Notes under the pieces: generated by a model
What the model was told of the DNA's origin: nothing
The model's input: only the letters and a program-made list of their open reading frames with translations
Database searches by the model: none
DNA from: Oreocharis arfaki
Taxonomy: Eukaryota; Chordata; Aves; Passeriformes; Paramythiidae
Assembly: GCA_013398015.1 (NCBI GenBank)
Contig: VZRR01013415.1
Coordinates: 39,115-103,114 of the forward strand
DNA length: 64,000 nt
Direction of reading: 5' to 3'
Made by a program: the position numbers and the translations under genes
Shown here: in pieces, positions 49,650 through 61,629 of the stretch
How the letters are laid out: each line of letters starts with the position of its first letter
How positions within the stretch are numbered: position 1 is the first letter of the stretch

Positions 49650-50754
49650 TGCAGCACCCACCATGTCACCCAGCACCCACCGTGTCACCCAGCACCCACT
49701 GTGTCACTCAGTACCCACCGTGTCACCCAGCACCCACTGTGTCACCCAGCACCCACCGTGTCACCCAGCACCCACTGTGTCACTCAGTACCCACCGTGTC
49801 ACCCAGCACCCACTGTGTCACCCAGCACCCACCGTGTCACCCAGCACCCACTGTGTCACTCAGTACCCACCGTGTCACCCAGCACCCACTGTGTCACCCA
49901 GCACCCACCGTGTCACCCAGCACCCACTGTGTCACTCAGTACCCACCGTGTCACCCAGCACCCACTGTGTCACCCAGCACCCACCGTGTCACCCAGCACC
50001 CACTGTGTCACTCAGTACCCACCGTGTCACCCAGCACCCACTGTGTCACCCAGCACCCACCGTGTCACCCAGCACCCACTGTGTCACTCAGTACCCACCG
50101 TGTCACCCAGCACCCACTGTGTCACCCAGCACCCACCGTGTCACCCAGCACCCACTGTGTCACTCAGTACCCACCGTGTCACCCAGCACCCACTGTGTCA
50201 CCCAGCACCCACCGTGTCACCCAGCACCCNNNNNNNNNNNNNNNNNNNNNNNNNNNNNNNNNNNNNNNNNNNNNNNNNNNNNNNNNNNNNNNNNNNNNNN
50301 NNNNNNNNNNNNNNNNNNNNNNNNNNNNNNNNNNNNNNNNNNNNNNNNNNNNNNNNNNNNNNNNNNNNNNNNNNNNNNNNNNNNNNNNNNNNNNNNNNNN
50401 NNNNNNNNNNNNNNNNNNNNNNNNNNNNNNNNNNNNNNNNNNNNNNNNNNNNNNNNNNNNNNNNNNNNNNNNNNNNNNNNNNNNNNNNNNNNNNNNNNNN
50501 NNNNNNNNNNNNNNNNNNNNNNNNNNNNNNNNNNNNNNNNNNNNNNNNNNNNNNNNNNNNNNNNNNNNNNNNNNNNNNNNNNNNNNNNNNNNNNNNNNNN
50601 NNNNNNNNNNNGTGTCACCCAGCACCCACTGTGTCACCCAGCACCCAGTGTCACCCAGCACCCAGTGTCACCCAGCACCCAGTGTCACCCAGCACCCACT
50701 GTGTCACCCAGCACCCACTGTGTCACCCAGCACCCACCGTGTCACCCAGCACCC
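49650..50754. repeat. 19-bp minisatellite with 76-bp higher-order period
   Basis: The unit is ACYGTGTCACYCAGYACCC (19 bp). From 49660 to 50229 there are exactly 30 units with no indels. After the first, they follow a repeating four-unit order: C-type, T-type with CTCAGT, C-type, plain T-type, giving a 76-bp higher-order period. On the right of the gap, 50612-50754 keeps the unit but includes three adjacent 17-bp units with two bases lost. Because 19 is not a multiple of 3 and no rotation of the unit contains a forward stop, all three plus frames are open across the array. These open frames are not genes. Confidence 0.97.
50230..50611. other. Assembly gap (382 N) inside the minisatellite
   Basis: A run of 382 N interrupts the array. 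The true length of the missing sequence is unknown, since short reads cannot span such uniform repeats. The pattern is plain on both sides, so the missing sequence is almost certainly more of the same array. Confidence 0.98.
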
Positions 50755-53199
50755 GAGCACGGACCCGGCACAGGCAGCTACGGCTTCAAAGCAAACACAA
50801 AGCTGGGCCTGCTTTACACCATCAGACAATGTTCTCTCCATCATTTTTCTTGGCCAGGGAAGGACTTGCACGCTTGATTAATTTTGTTTAGGGGAGAATT
50901 CCAGGCCACGGAGCTGAGGGGACACGGGGATGGAAACCATCACCGCCGAGCACGCGAGCGACTCTTCTCCAGGGAAGTCCCCAGAACTGCTGAACCCTTC
51001 CCAAGGTGCAGCTGGTCACACCAAAGCTTTGGTGTTGCCCCACTGCTGTAAAAAACAGGGCTGGGAAAGAGTTCAGGCAGTGCTAGGATACGATCGTTCC
51101 AAAGAACTCCAACCACAAAATAACTTCCCTGATCATGTACAAAAACAATCATTTTGGAAAAGCCTCCTGTGAGTACATACACTCATTTACACTCTGTTGT
51201 TATTATTATACATGTTATTCTCCATTGGTGATGAAATCCATATGTCTGCTTTTCCCTTCGTTCTTTCTACATTACTATCTGAACCTTTGATTTATTTCCT
51301 GGCTTTCCAAATTGATTATTCAGAGCCGTAGAGGAGGGAAAACATGATACTGGAGGCCCAGAGACAAAGTCATAAGCAAAAACAAAGGGGGGGAAAAACC
51401 CAAAGGCCACAGTGCCAAGTATCACACATCTGTGGTGTCTCTCAGCAGAGGTGGGGAAAAACACGGAGCTGTTCTCCGAAATGAAGCAGACAGGGATTTA
51501 TTGGGAAAGCTACGGCGAACTAAACTTCTTGGGCAAGGGTTAAGAAACTGAGGACGCGATCTTATAAACACTGAAGCACATACTTAACTCGATTTTGACA
51601 TCAAAGCTGCCTCACGTGAGTGAAGTCGTGCAGCATGTGTTTGCAGGGCACCAGGGGTTAGGGTTGCAGCCATAAAAGCCTGAGAAGGCTGGGACAGAGA
51701 GGCAAACAAGCAAGGATTAAAAATAACCAAAACAGAGAACGCTGGCAAGGAACTCTTGGCAGCTAAAATAATAATAGCAACCCCCCACCCCCGAAATTAA
51801 AACATTGTTAACATTCTATGTGCGAGGGATCCTCGTGCTGTTTGCCTGCCAGACCCAACGCTGAGATGCTCTTGCTGTTGGGACCTTTGTTCTCTGTCAC
51901 CCCTCTTACTGCACGTCCAAAGCCTCGTGCATGAGAAAACAGCTTTATTTGCTTAAAAGTTCTCACCCAAACAAGAGAGGCTGCAGAGCGGGATGACTGC
52001 AGGGCTGGCAACGTCTTCCCAGAGGCAGCTTCTCCTTCTTGATGCTCTGACACTGCCTGACGTAGACAGAGCAAAATGTTGTTTAATGATATAATGATAA
52101 ATAAGTTTAATGAGTTATTTACCTGTCCTATTCCTTGTGCATCCCTGGGAGAGCTCCTGCATGTTCCCACTGGGGCTGAGGACCCACATCAGCCCCTTCC
52201 CAGGGACCTCAGCCTCAGGAAACGCGTCCACTGCGGGACAGAGCGGGCCAACCTTCGATATTCCCACGGGTACCACAACACAGCCCCTGTGAGTCACCTC
52301 ACCCTTTGAGGGGCCAGTTGTTGCCACCTAGAAAACCTCAGGAAAAAAATACGTCGCAGAAAGTTTGCTGTGGTTCAAAGTTGCACTTTTTTGTGGGGGA
52401 TTTCCACCTCCTTCTCCCGGGCAGAGAGGAAAAGCCTCACCCGTCACTGCCCTTGTGCACCTCCTGCCAGCTCACAACAAGAGCAACACTTGGAAACATC
52501 AAGCTCGAGCTGGAAAAACTTAGAGACAGCAAAAAAGTGAGGAAAAAACCCACTTACCCACAACTTGCAAGTTTCCTGTGGGAAAATTAGGACTTTTTTT
52601 GTGGGAGGCTGTCAAAAGAGGGATTTTTCCCATAACTTACTTTCTTTCAAGGGAAATGCTGGAGCTGCAGCCAGTTCTATTCTAAAGCTCTTTGGTTTCC
52701 AGTATTAGGCTGGGAATATAATAAAAATAAGCTTCTTTGGAAGAGTGCTGGTATTTCTAACTCCTAACAGAGCTGATTTTAGGAGCAGCATGAAGAGCCA
52801 TCGGTAGTCTGTCAGAAACTGTCAATGGGAGACACAGCAGCACTGATTAAAAGTGTCAGTAGGAGCTTTGGAGAACAGTTTAGCTCCCGTTCCCTTCCCC
52901 AAGCTATTTCCTCCGCAATATTTCTCAGAGACAAACTACTAATTACCCTCCAAGAGATGAGAGAGCCTTCGCTCATCTCTGCTGCTCAACGTCCGCGTCA
53001 AGCGTGGTCTGCCTGATTTTGGCTGAGGAGCTCGATCACTTCTTCAGCCACCTATTCCTCCCTTGGCTCAGCTATAAACACCTATCCCAGGCCAGATGTC
53101 CAAGAACCCAGCTCTGACACACAAACCTTCTCCTCAGGGAAGCGGTGGGAGCTGCTCACTGTTCTGGCTGCTGGGAAGAATCCCGCTCTCCTTGCTCGC
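50755..53199. other. Unassigned noncoding stretch
   Basis: No gene is recognised. The stretch is AT-rich at 51180-51310 and 52060-52130. A possible ancient repeat fragment at 51555-51650 is listed separately. Confidence 0.45.
51555..51650. repeat. Possible ancient amniote interspersed repeat
   Basis: Strings such as 'gaagcacatacttaact', 'ctcacgtgagtgaagt' and 'gcatgtgtttgcagggcacc' resemble, in order, an old amniote repeat that has AAGCACATGCTTAACT-like arms around a near-palindromic centre. The match is by memory and too diverged to name the family. Confidence 0.3.
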
Positions 53200-53375
53200 A
53201 CAGGATCACCAGGTTGGAAGAGAGCTTCAAGGTCACCGAGTCCAACCCACACCCCAACACCACCTCAGCTAAACCATGGCCCCGAGTGCCACATCCAAGC
53301 TCTTTTTAAACACATCCAGGGATGGTGACTCCACCACCTCCCTGGGCAGACCATCCCAGAATCGTTTCTTCACCT
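53200..53375 (-). mobile_element. CR1 LINE 3' fragment, older subfamily
   Basis: The plus strand reads 'ggatcaccaggttggaagag', 'cttcaaggtcaccgagtcc', 'cacatccaagctctttttaa', 'acacatccagggatggtgac' and 'tccaccacctccctgggc'. These are landmarks of a different CR1 subfamily from the common copies here. Confidence 0.88.
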
Positions 53376-54914
53376 TCTTCCAGGTTGCTGGGAGGGCTCT
53401 GCAGAGACCCCTTGGAGGAGAGGCAGGTCCTGCTGGTTTTCACACACCAAAAATGGCTTTTTCCAGGCCCTGCTCTTCCACCAGCTCGTTCTGAACAGGG
53501 CAGCAAGTCCCATTTTTAGTATTTCAGGCCGTTAAGGGATAAAGGACTTGCAGCTCAGACTGAAGGACAGTCCTTTCCATGGCTCCCACTGGAAGTGAGC
53601 AGCCAACCAGGAGAGTTTGACAAGAGATTCTCACTTCTTATACTTTAAGGAGTCTCATCACTGTGTTAGGGATCTCACTGAGTGGTTTAGAAGTTCCTCC
53701 CCACATTCAGTCACTGAAAGCCCAAGATCACTCCTGTGAGTGAAGTTATGGAGCCTGGGCTTGCTCTGTACAAAAACAAAAGTGGGAGGAAGCAAAGCCG
53801 CCACAAAAAGAAATCAGGGCTTTGTTACAGTTGTTTTCCTGGTACAGCTGAAGTGACAACCCCATAGCACTGCATTCCAGTGAAACCCAAGGCACGTTTC
53901 CTGGAGCAGCTCATCTCAGGCAGTTGATAGCAAGGGACTAAAGCAGCACAAACTGCAAACAACAAGGAATGTGGGGCATTTTTATCCCCGGCTTCTTCCA
54001 GCAACCATTAACTTCCTTCCTCCACTCTTGAGCTGTCTGGGTTTTCAGCCTTTGGTACCACATCCCACACTCAGAACTGGCAGGCAGGCTGCAGAAGTCT
54101 GCAGCCCTTGTCCTCACAAAGCATTGCAGAGCGATCGTGTCACGGCCAGTCCCTCCCCCCACACCTACCACTCATTATTACAGGAAAACTAAATCGCCTT
54201 GGAACCAGCAAAGGCCCTTTTTTTCTGTCTTAAGATTGTCTCCCCTTACAATCTCTGGCGTAACATTAAACCTCTCTCCAGCAGCACGAGCCCCACTGGG
54301 CATCTGAGCTCGGCAGCCAAGAACCGTCCTGCCCGAGCCACGGGAGGGCCGGCAGACAGAAAGCCAGATCCAGACTGGGCCAGGGAGACTACCTCGTGTT
54401 CTGATAAGACACAGCAGGGGGAAGACAGAGCCTCGGGGGGGTTCAAGAGTCACTGAAGCCTTGCAGCTGGACGAGAGAGCAAGCACAAGGCTTGGTCCTG
54501 AGGAGCTATTGCAGGAGAAAACAACTTCCCTAGGAGATCCCGTCTGGGCCAGTAAACAGTAACCTGAGAGGGGCTGTGGTTGCTGAGGGGTGCCAGACAA
54601 CACCCTCATCCTGTCACCAGGACCTAGACCCACCCTTCCCCAATCGCTTTCCCAGAAATTCAACCTTTTTCCAGGCTTGCTTTGTGCTTTGCAGAGGAGC
54701 GTGTTTGCTGTTGCCCTGCAGCGAGATGGTTGCAAACACACTTCTGCCCCCGTGACCCCATTCCCTCTGCTCCTTCATTAGCCACGGCCTCTCCCAGACT
54801 TCTGAAAGAAGCCCTGCAGCATCCCTGAACTCAACAGCACAGGGATGAAGCAGATGGTGCCAGGAGCATTCAAGTTCACCAGCCCATTCAAAGGGAAAAC
54901 CTGCAACTAACTCA
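53376..54914. other. Unassigned noncoding stretch
   Basis: No gene is recognised. The CR1 may continue in diverged form to about 53480. A 187-codon minus-strand opening (54178-54741) has no known domain. Confidence 0.42.
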
Positions 54915-55065
54915 GCTCCTCATCCCTGGAGGTGTTCAAGGCTAAGCTGGATGGGGCTTGGAGCAGCCTGCTCTGGTGGAAGGTGTCCCTGCCCATGGCA
55001 GGAACTTGGAACAAACGAATCTTTAATGTCCTTTCCCACCTATTCTGTGATTTTATGATTCAATA
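54915..55065 (+). mobile_element. CR1 LINE 3' fragment
   Basis: This is a forward CR1 with 'ctggaggtgttcaaggcta', 'gctggatggggcttggagca', 'ggtgtccctgcccatggca' and a terminal 'ctattctgtgattttatgat' with the tandem octamer end preserved. Confidence 0.92.
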
Positions 55066-55596
55066 AAGACAAGCTCGGGATAAACAGAGGGAATCTATTC
55101 GCCCCCTATCACCATGCAGAGGCACCAGCAGACTCCAGTGACCTCCACTCCCAGCCCTGAGGCCTGTCCAGCCTGGGAATACCAGTGATTTTGCCTGTTC
55201 CATGGCTTCTTGCCACAAATAAAAGTGATCGTGCTTCAGGGGCTGCGCTTTCTTCCCATAGCCGAGCTGCCTGTGCACATTCCCAAACAAAGCATTACAC
55301 TATGTGAAAAGAAGGCACGAGCCCTGCAAAGCCCATCCCGCTGGCTAAGACAGGAAATATCTCCCATCATCTCAGCTAATCCTCCACCAATACAATGAGA
55401 AATGATGTCCAACAGCCGCCAAAAGATTATTAAGCGAAGAACAAAAATACTGCACCGCCCATCGTGACAGAGCCAAAGGCAATAAAAGGGGAAATACAGA
55501 CTGCAGCCAGTGGCTGAAGGAGGAGGGGGCCAGGAGAAGCAGCAAACAGCAGGCGATGCCTTCGGCAAAGCCCAGGGCTGGAGCACATGTGGAATC
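55066..55596. other. Unassigned noncoding stretch
   Basis: I see nothing recognisable in these 530 bp. Confidence 0.45.
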
Positions 55597-55748
55597 ATGG
55601 AACAGGATCAACAGTGGCTTGGTTGTGAGGGGACCTTAAAGCCCATCCAGTCCCACCCCTGCCGTGGGCAGGGACACCTTCCACTGTCCCAGGCTGCTCC
55701 AAGCCCCGTCCAGCCTGGCCTTGGGCACTGCCAGGGATGGGGATCCGG

Positions 55749-55967
55749 AGTCCAGGTGGATCCAGGGTGTAACAGCTTCACCTCAGCCCCTCAGGAAGCA
55801 CCAGGATTGGTTTTGCTGCGCAGTACCTCTGGTTTGGCTGTAACAAGAGCAGACACAGGCCAGGGGTTGCGTTTATGGTACACCCCAGCAGCTGCCTGCA
55901 GCTCACACAGAGCTTCTCCTGACAGGACACCTCAGGAGCAAGGTCCTACCTGTGCATCCAACCACAG
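55749..55967 (-). repeat. Member B of a 219-bp inverted duplicate
   Basis: It is the reverse complement of 47465-47683 with one mismatch (a G/T difference near 55812) and no indels. The right end abuts a single N at 55968. The left end falls within a CR1. A CR1 on either side and a one-base N at the exact end make a wrongly joined contig end likely. Confidence 0.95.
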
Positions 55968-55968
55968 N
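55968..55968. other. Single-base N at a contig or join boundary
   Basis: One ambiguous base lies exactly where the 219-bp duplicate stops and the interrupted CR1 resumes. Isolated Ns of this kind are typical of gap-closing or scaffolding joins. Confidence 0.9.
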
Positions 55969-56110
55969 TTGTCACTGCCAGTGATCCATGGGCAGCCACA
56001 GCTTCTCTGGGCACCCTGTGCCAGGGCCTCCCCACCCTCACAGACAAGAATTTCTTCTCCATATCTTAACCTAAATTTCCCTATTTTGAACCCATTAGTC
56101 CCTATCACTG

Positions 56111-59100
56111 CACTTCCTGATGAAATAATCACGCATAAATAATCAGACATAAATAATAATCACACATAAACCAGCACTGGCATTCCAGCTGCTTTTAGGA
56201 GTAAGGCATTTGGATGTTTGGGATGAAATTCTTGCAGTATCTCCCCAGTGCTCTTCTCCCTGGTGCTCCAGAGAGTCTGTAAAATTAAACACAGCGTTTG
56301 GATGGACAGCACTGAGGGAAACTTGGCATCTGCTTCAATACCAGCCTCCAAAACGCAGCTCCCAGGTTGAATAACTTGTTTTTAAAGGCAGCATTCCTCG
56401 AGATATTTTTGTGTTTTTTAACAAGTGCATTTGAGGCAAACAGATCTGCAGAGGCAGCGGAGATGAGCCTCCTTCCCTTTCATCCCTCTTGGAGGAGGTC
56501 TTCCAATTTTAGTGGAAGAGTTCACATATGCTGCCGACACAGGAAATCTTCGTTTGGGGGATTCATCAGGAAGTTATGCCCCCCCCAAGAAGGTTTAGAC
56601 TTGATTTGTTTATTTCCAAATGACATAACCCCTCCAATTTAATTCCTGAATTCCCATTTTCAGTTAAAAGCAGTGCTTTGAAATTTCACAAAGAAAACAC
56701 CCACATTATCAAGTCCACCCTTCACCGTTCCCATCTTCCATTTGACCTTCTCAACATCTTGCTCCATCCTCCCCAACAAACCTGGCCCAGCACCTGACCC
56801 CTGTCCCACCCTCACAGCCACAGAGATTCCTTGGCTGACAGTGCCAAGTGATGCCATTTAAGAGCTGGACTCGAGCATCCTTGTGGGTCCCTTCCAACTC
56901 AGAATATTCTGTGAAATGAAGAGGTGCTTCAGCCCCAACCACCTGCAGAGCTCTTAAGGAAAAAAAAACCAACCCCCTTTTTTTTTCCTTAGCCTACAGC
57001 ATGCAGACACCCCAGATGCCCTCACATACCGAAAAATTCATCAGCACTTCAACAACTGCTGGTTTGCACTTCTTTGCCTCCAGGCACCAATTCTTCCCTG
57101 GTCACGGAGCAGAGCTGGGTTCAGCTGGAGCCGTGCTCTGCCCCTTGCCAAATCCCAACAGCTGAAGCCAGGCTTAATCCCCTGGATAAACAAAGGCCTG
57201 GGAAACAAACATAATTGGGTTTAATTTGTTGTTTGCTGACATTTTTGATAACAAGCATGGAGACGCTGGCACCCTGCAGAGCACAGCCTCCCCTTGGTGA
57301 GCTTTTCACTGCTCTCAGTGATGTTCACTCATCTCCCTTCAGGGAAACACTGCTCTTGTGTGCTGGGACATCCTGCCTCATCCTGCCTCGCGACACCACC
57401 AGGCATTCCTGCTCTTCCCAAAGAGCTGGGAACACCGACATGGATCAGTGTGGGGTCAGCTGAGAAATTATGGTCAGTGCAATCTGCCTGGACCCACATG
57501 AGGTGTAAACAGCTCAGTCTCAGCTGACTTCCCCAGCAGTGTTCACCCAACTAGATTTGAAGTCAAACCAGCATATTCCATCCCATTCTGTGGTCAGAAG
57601 TACCTGAGGAGACCCAGGGATGGATTTTTATAGAGCACAGTGAGAGCCTGGCTCTCAATTTCAGCTCCTCTTGAGTCAGGTTAGAGCTGTACGTCCCCAA
57701 AAATTTGCTTGTTTCATTACAGCTCAGCAAACCACAGCAATATATGATAAAGTTTGTGACTGTGGCACCACAATTATGCTAATAACGACAATAATAGAGG
57801 ATGTTCCTTCCCGGAAAGTTTGGAGTCTGGTGAAGCAGCCAGACAGGACTGGAGCAAAGGATTATCGTTATCACTGGTTCCTGTGACTCAGAGGGGCTCA
57901 CGAGGAGTCACACACAGACTGCAGCAGTGCTGGGAAGGAGTTCAGCATCCTAATTCCCACACCCATACCTCCCACGTGTCATACTTCAGCAGCTCCTCTC
58001 GCTACGCCTCCCCCACCACTGGGACCACGCAGGTTTGGAGACCAAAGCTGTCTTTTAGAGGGGAGAGTCCTGCAGCTACTCACGTTATCATCACATCCTC
58101 CAGTTTCATACATCCCCAAGACTCTTGACAACAAAGTCTGGTTTTTGACAAGTCCCAGCTCAGGCTTCTGAATTTCTGCACACAGGACACTGCAAATTGT
58201 TCTACAACACATCGTTAAAATCCCGTGGGGACACTCGAGTGGTTGCACCAAAGCTGAAACACCCCACACATTCCAGAGAAGGTGCTTTCCTTGAACACAA
58301 GAAATCGTGCAACAGAGTGACCTATCCCAGCCTCTGGGGGTTACATTCCCGCATTGCCAAATTCCCCACATGAGTAATAGCGGGTAGGTGGCACAGAGAG
58401 AACACACATCCTCCCTTACAGCACCTGCCACAGGCTCCAAACCAGCAGAGTGGGGCAGGGCAGCCCAATTCCCAACTCGCCTGCCCTCCAAAGACATGAG
58501 GAGCAAACTGGAGGATGTGCAAGTCCCGATGCTCTGGGTGCTGCTGGGTAATTTCATGACTTGGGTCTGCTCCGAGCTCAAATCCCACCTAACCCCAGCC
58601 TCGCCTCAAAGCTGCAGTTTCTGTTAAATGGAATCCTTTCCTCCTGGAGGGCTTAAGAAGAGGGTGGTTCCCAGTGGAGGCTGCTCCCTGTTAAACTGTC
58701 AAAGTCATTCCAGGGTTCGCAGCAGTGAAAACAATTTGCCACTTGGGAATGGCTTTGGCTCCGAAGCCTGGTGACTCCTCACCCCTTCAGCAGTTCGAAG
58801 CTCCCAGAGGAGTCAGGGAGAGAGGAAAGGTGCCACCGGCACTGCTCACCTTTGTTATTCTCCATCACTCCTGAAGGTACCTGTAAGTGGGAGAGATGAA
58901 TATGCACATATCGCTGACTGACACCCGGGTGTGCACGCACAGAACACTGAGAGATAATCCCAGCTTCCCCCAGCTTCTGCCAGGGACAGCTGACAGCACG
59001 TTAATGTGGAGCCTGAGGGCTTGAGAGCCCTGTTTATACTTCCCAGCACGATACTTGTCTTTTTATTTGCAAAACAAAAAAACCACAAGAGACCCAGGCC

Positions 59101-61014
59101 TAGGTCAGCTCCAGACCCTCCCAGGCAGAGCTTTCCCTGGCGGGTGTTTCTTCCTCCTCCTCTATTTATGCACCTGGTGATTTATGTGCAAACCTTATCC
59201 ATGACAAATCACATCCAGGGTTTGTTCCCCACCCAGAAGGGAGGGGGTTTCTCTCCAGTGCAGCAGCCACCTCCAGAGCTAATCCCATCCTCGGGCAGCA
59301 CCTCCCTGACTGGCAGCACTGACACACGTATTCCCTCTCCTATCATCCACAGCCTCCGGGATTATGAAACACTTTGGGTTTGAGTGGGGTTTTTTTCCAT
59401 GCCTGGCAAAATCTCACTTTATTAAGTTTGCTGTTTTGGCAGCGAACCACCAGCAACTGTTGAGTGTCTGGTTTTCTCCTGCTCACATCTACCTTCTCCC
59501 AGCAGCCTCCAGACCGTGCTTCTCGAGGCGGGGGAAGGACCACAGCACAGTGCCAACAACCTGCGAGCTGAACACATACAAGTTTATAGTCTTCCCCATC
59601 CTCATATCTGGTTACCCAGCAGGAAAGGCAATTAAGTTACCTGGATGAGAATAAATCACCAGAAGTAGCCACTACTCCCTGACACTGACTTGTTTTCTCC
59701 TGTCATAGCAAGTACTTGAGTAAATACCAGGCAAAAACCGACGAAATTCAAGGATTCCGTTTCAAAAGAGATCTGGAGCCATCACAAGGAACACAGGTCA
59801 CAGGGCTAGAGTTTCTTTGCACTGACACATGTTTATCTGCAGGATGTTCACAGAGCAGGTTAATGGGGGTTTGAGTACTATTCATGCTGAACTTGCCCCA
59901 GATTTTTAACTCTGGATGGATTAAATGGGCTAACCCCTGAGGCAGCATGTATTCAATTGATGTGGGATCAGAAAAGCCAACAGAAGCGTGCGTGGAAGCT
60001 TTGGAAATTTTTTTATTCCTTAACACCTCACCTTTTGCAATATAAAGCTTAAAATCTCTGCATAGGTGTTCAGGAACTTGGCATTGGCACACAGGCTAAT
60101 TTTAAACTGTCTGAAGCAGAGAAAAGCATAATTATAGGAACCTGGGAGCCACCTCTGCTTACTGCTGATGGTTATTGAGCTCCCATTCTGTGCTCAGTTG
60201 CTTCTCCCCCACCAAGAGCAGCAAAAAAATCTCCCACATCGTATGTGGCACTTTATTTCCAGAGCTTCAGAACACGGCTGTGACAAAGGAGAAGCAGCAG
60301 TAACAGAAGTGATCCAACAGCTGCTTCTCTGTGATACTTTTCCAAAACAAAGCTCATCTTTAAACAACCACCTACGTACAGAGCACTCGCCCTGCTCACC
60401 ACTCTGGCCAGGCACCATCACACACCAGTTAATATCCTACTTCCCCTTTCAAGCAGGAAACATTGAGTTGTCCAGTAATGAGAGACCTAAACGCCCACAT
60501 TGTACCAGTTTGCCCACTCCCTGTCTGTGGTCAAGGATTTCCTGCCTTCCACTTCTTCCCAGCCTAGCCTGGGCTAAACTCCTGCTTCAGATGTGCAATG
60601 CCGGCTCCTCCATGGCTCATCCAGGCTCTTGCATCCATGTGGCAGCAATTAAAGGATGACTTCCACTCGGCCTCTCTTTTACTGTCGCCTCCCTGGCTCA
60701 CTGCTGGACCACTGTTCCTCTGCTCCCCTTCTCACCCTTTTATTTCCACGTTAGCAGCATCTCTCCAAAGAGGGTCTCCAGGAAACCCCAGCCGAGTCTG
60801 GTTTTCTCTCTGGTTACCCCTTTGTGCAGATGTGTTCTTGTGCCAGTAATGCCATGGATGTCCCTTCAGTGCCATCCCAGATGGCCTTTTCCCACTTTAT
60901 GCCTTCATCCCATCACCTTCCAGCTATGATCCAAGAGCCCTTCCTCCAAGGGCCACGCACATGGCCCCTGTCCCACCCTAACATGCCCCAGAGGTTTCCT
61001 CTGGGAGGTTTCTA
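56111..61014. other. Unassigned noncoding stretch with one short CR1
   Basis: No gene is recognised in 4.9 kb apart from the short CR1 at 56862. AT-rich, nonrepetitive patches occur at 56600-56700, 57180-57250 and 59600-60130. A 200-codon minus-strand opening (57979-58581) and a 163-codon plus-strand one (60168-60659) have no known domain. Confidence 0.43.
56862..56920 (+). mobile_element. Short CR1 LINE 3' end
   Basis: This is a forward CR1 terminal segment of the 'catccttgtgggtccc' subfamily: 'gagctggactcgagcatcc', 'cttccaactcagaatattct' and 'gtgaaatga'. It is about 60 bp. Confidence 0.85.
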
Positions 61015-61290
61015 TAGAACAAGGGAGAAAGGCTTTAAACTAAAATAAAAGGGGTTTAAATGGGATATTGGGAAGGAATTGTTCCTTGTGAGGGTGGGCA
61101 GGCCCTGGCACAGGGCGCCCAGAGCAGCTGTGGCTGCCCCTGGATCCCTGGAAGTGTCCAAGGCCAGGCTGGACAGGGCTTGGAGCACCCTGGGACAGTG
61201 GAAGGTGTCCCTGCCCATGGCAGGGGTGGCACTGGATGATCTTTAAGGTCCCTTCCAACCCAAACCTTTCTGGGATTCCCTCATTCCTGA
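61015..61290 (+). mobile_element. CR1 LINE 3' fragment
   Basis: This is a well-preserved forward CR1 from 'agaacaagggagaaaggctt' and 'ttaaatgggatattgggaag' through 'gtgagggtgggcaggccc' and 'ggaagtgtccaaggccaggc'. It ends at 'caacccaaacctttctggga'. It is about 275 bp and lacks any open reverse-transcriptase frame. Confidence 0.94.
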
Positions 61291-61629
61291 GTCTGGACAT
61301 GAATGTACTCTCCACCCTCCCCAAGGACAACCTCCAAGGCACAAAAGCTTTCTTGCCCCTCTTTCCTTTTCTCCGCGCCCCTGGACTGATGTTTGTGCCC
61401 CGCACAGCTCCTCACCCCACGGTGATGATCTCCCTGCCTGGGAACAGCAAATTTCTGCATCGACCAACACCTCAAACAACTCTAGAGGAACAAAACCCCC
61501 TAACAATGGTATTGACTCGACAAAAGGAGCACAATCACACTTTAGCCAAGGGGTATTTCCACAGCTCCAAGGTACTCCAGCCACTCGGGCTTTGAGAGGA
61601 AGCCATGGGATTTGCTTGTGTCACGCAAT
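61291..61629. other. Unassigned noncoding stretch
   Basis: I see nothing recognisable in this stretch. Confidence 0.45.

Larger units (their letters stand above)
55597..56110 (-). mobile_element. CR1 LINE 3' fragment, interrupted
   Basis: The left part (55597-55740) and the right part (55971-56110) are one minus-strand CR1. The left part runs to 'gggcactgccagggat' and the right part restarts at 'cactgccagtgatcc', so about 13 bp is present twice. Removing the intervening 219-bp segment, the single N and one copy of the 13 bp restores an uninterrupted CR1. The interruption is either a recent insertion or an assembly error. Confidence 0.9.

Noticed and set aside
49650..50754. CRISPR-like regular repeat array
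   Set aside because: The repeats are head-to-tail without unique spacers, and the genome is that of a vertebrate; it is a minisatellite.
49226..50891. Open frames of 414-551 codons encoding a Pro/Thr/His/Cys repeat
   Set aside because: They are produced by the 19-bp minisatellite, run through the N gap, and exist in all three forward frames at once.
51655..51670. Telomere-like 'ggggttagggttgc'
   Set aside because: It holds less than two units and is within chance expectation.
55510..56142. 210-codon frame sharing about 70 residues with a minus-strand frame at 47392-47721
   Set aside because: The shared protein sequence is explained by the 219-bp inverted duplicate at DNA level; it spans CR1 sequence and an N and is not evidence for a gene family.
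57671..57886. Possible exon after a 'tttcattacag' acceptor-like string
   Set aside because: There is no recognisable protein family and no partner exon; a single acceptor-like string is common by chance.
60165..60200. MIR/L2-like 'ttattgagctcccattctgtgc'
   Set aside because: It resembles a MIR 3' end, but the match is only about 20 bp with no further MIR core nearby.
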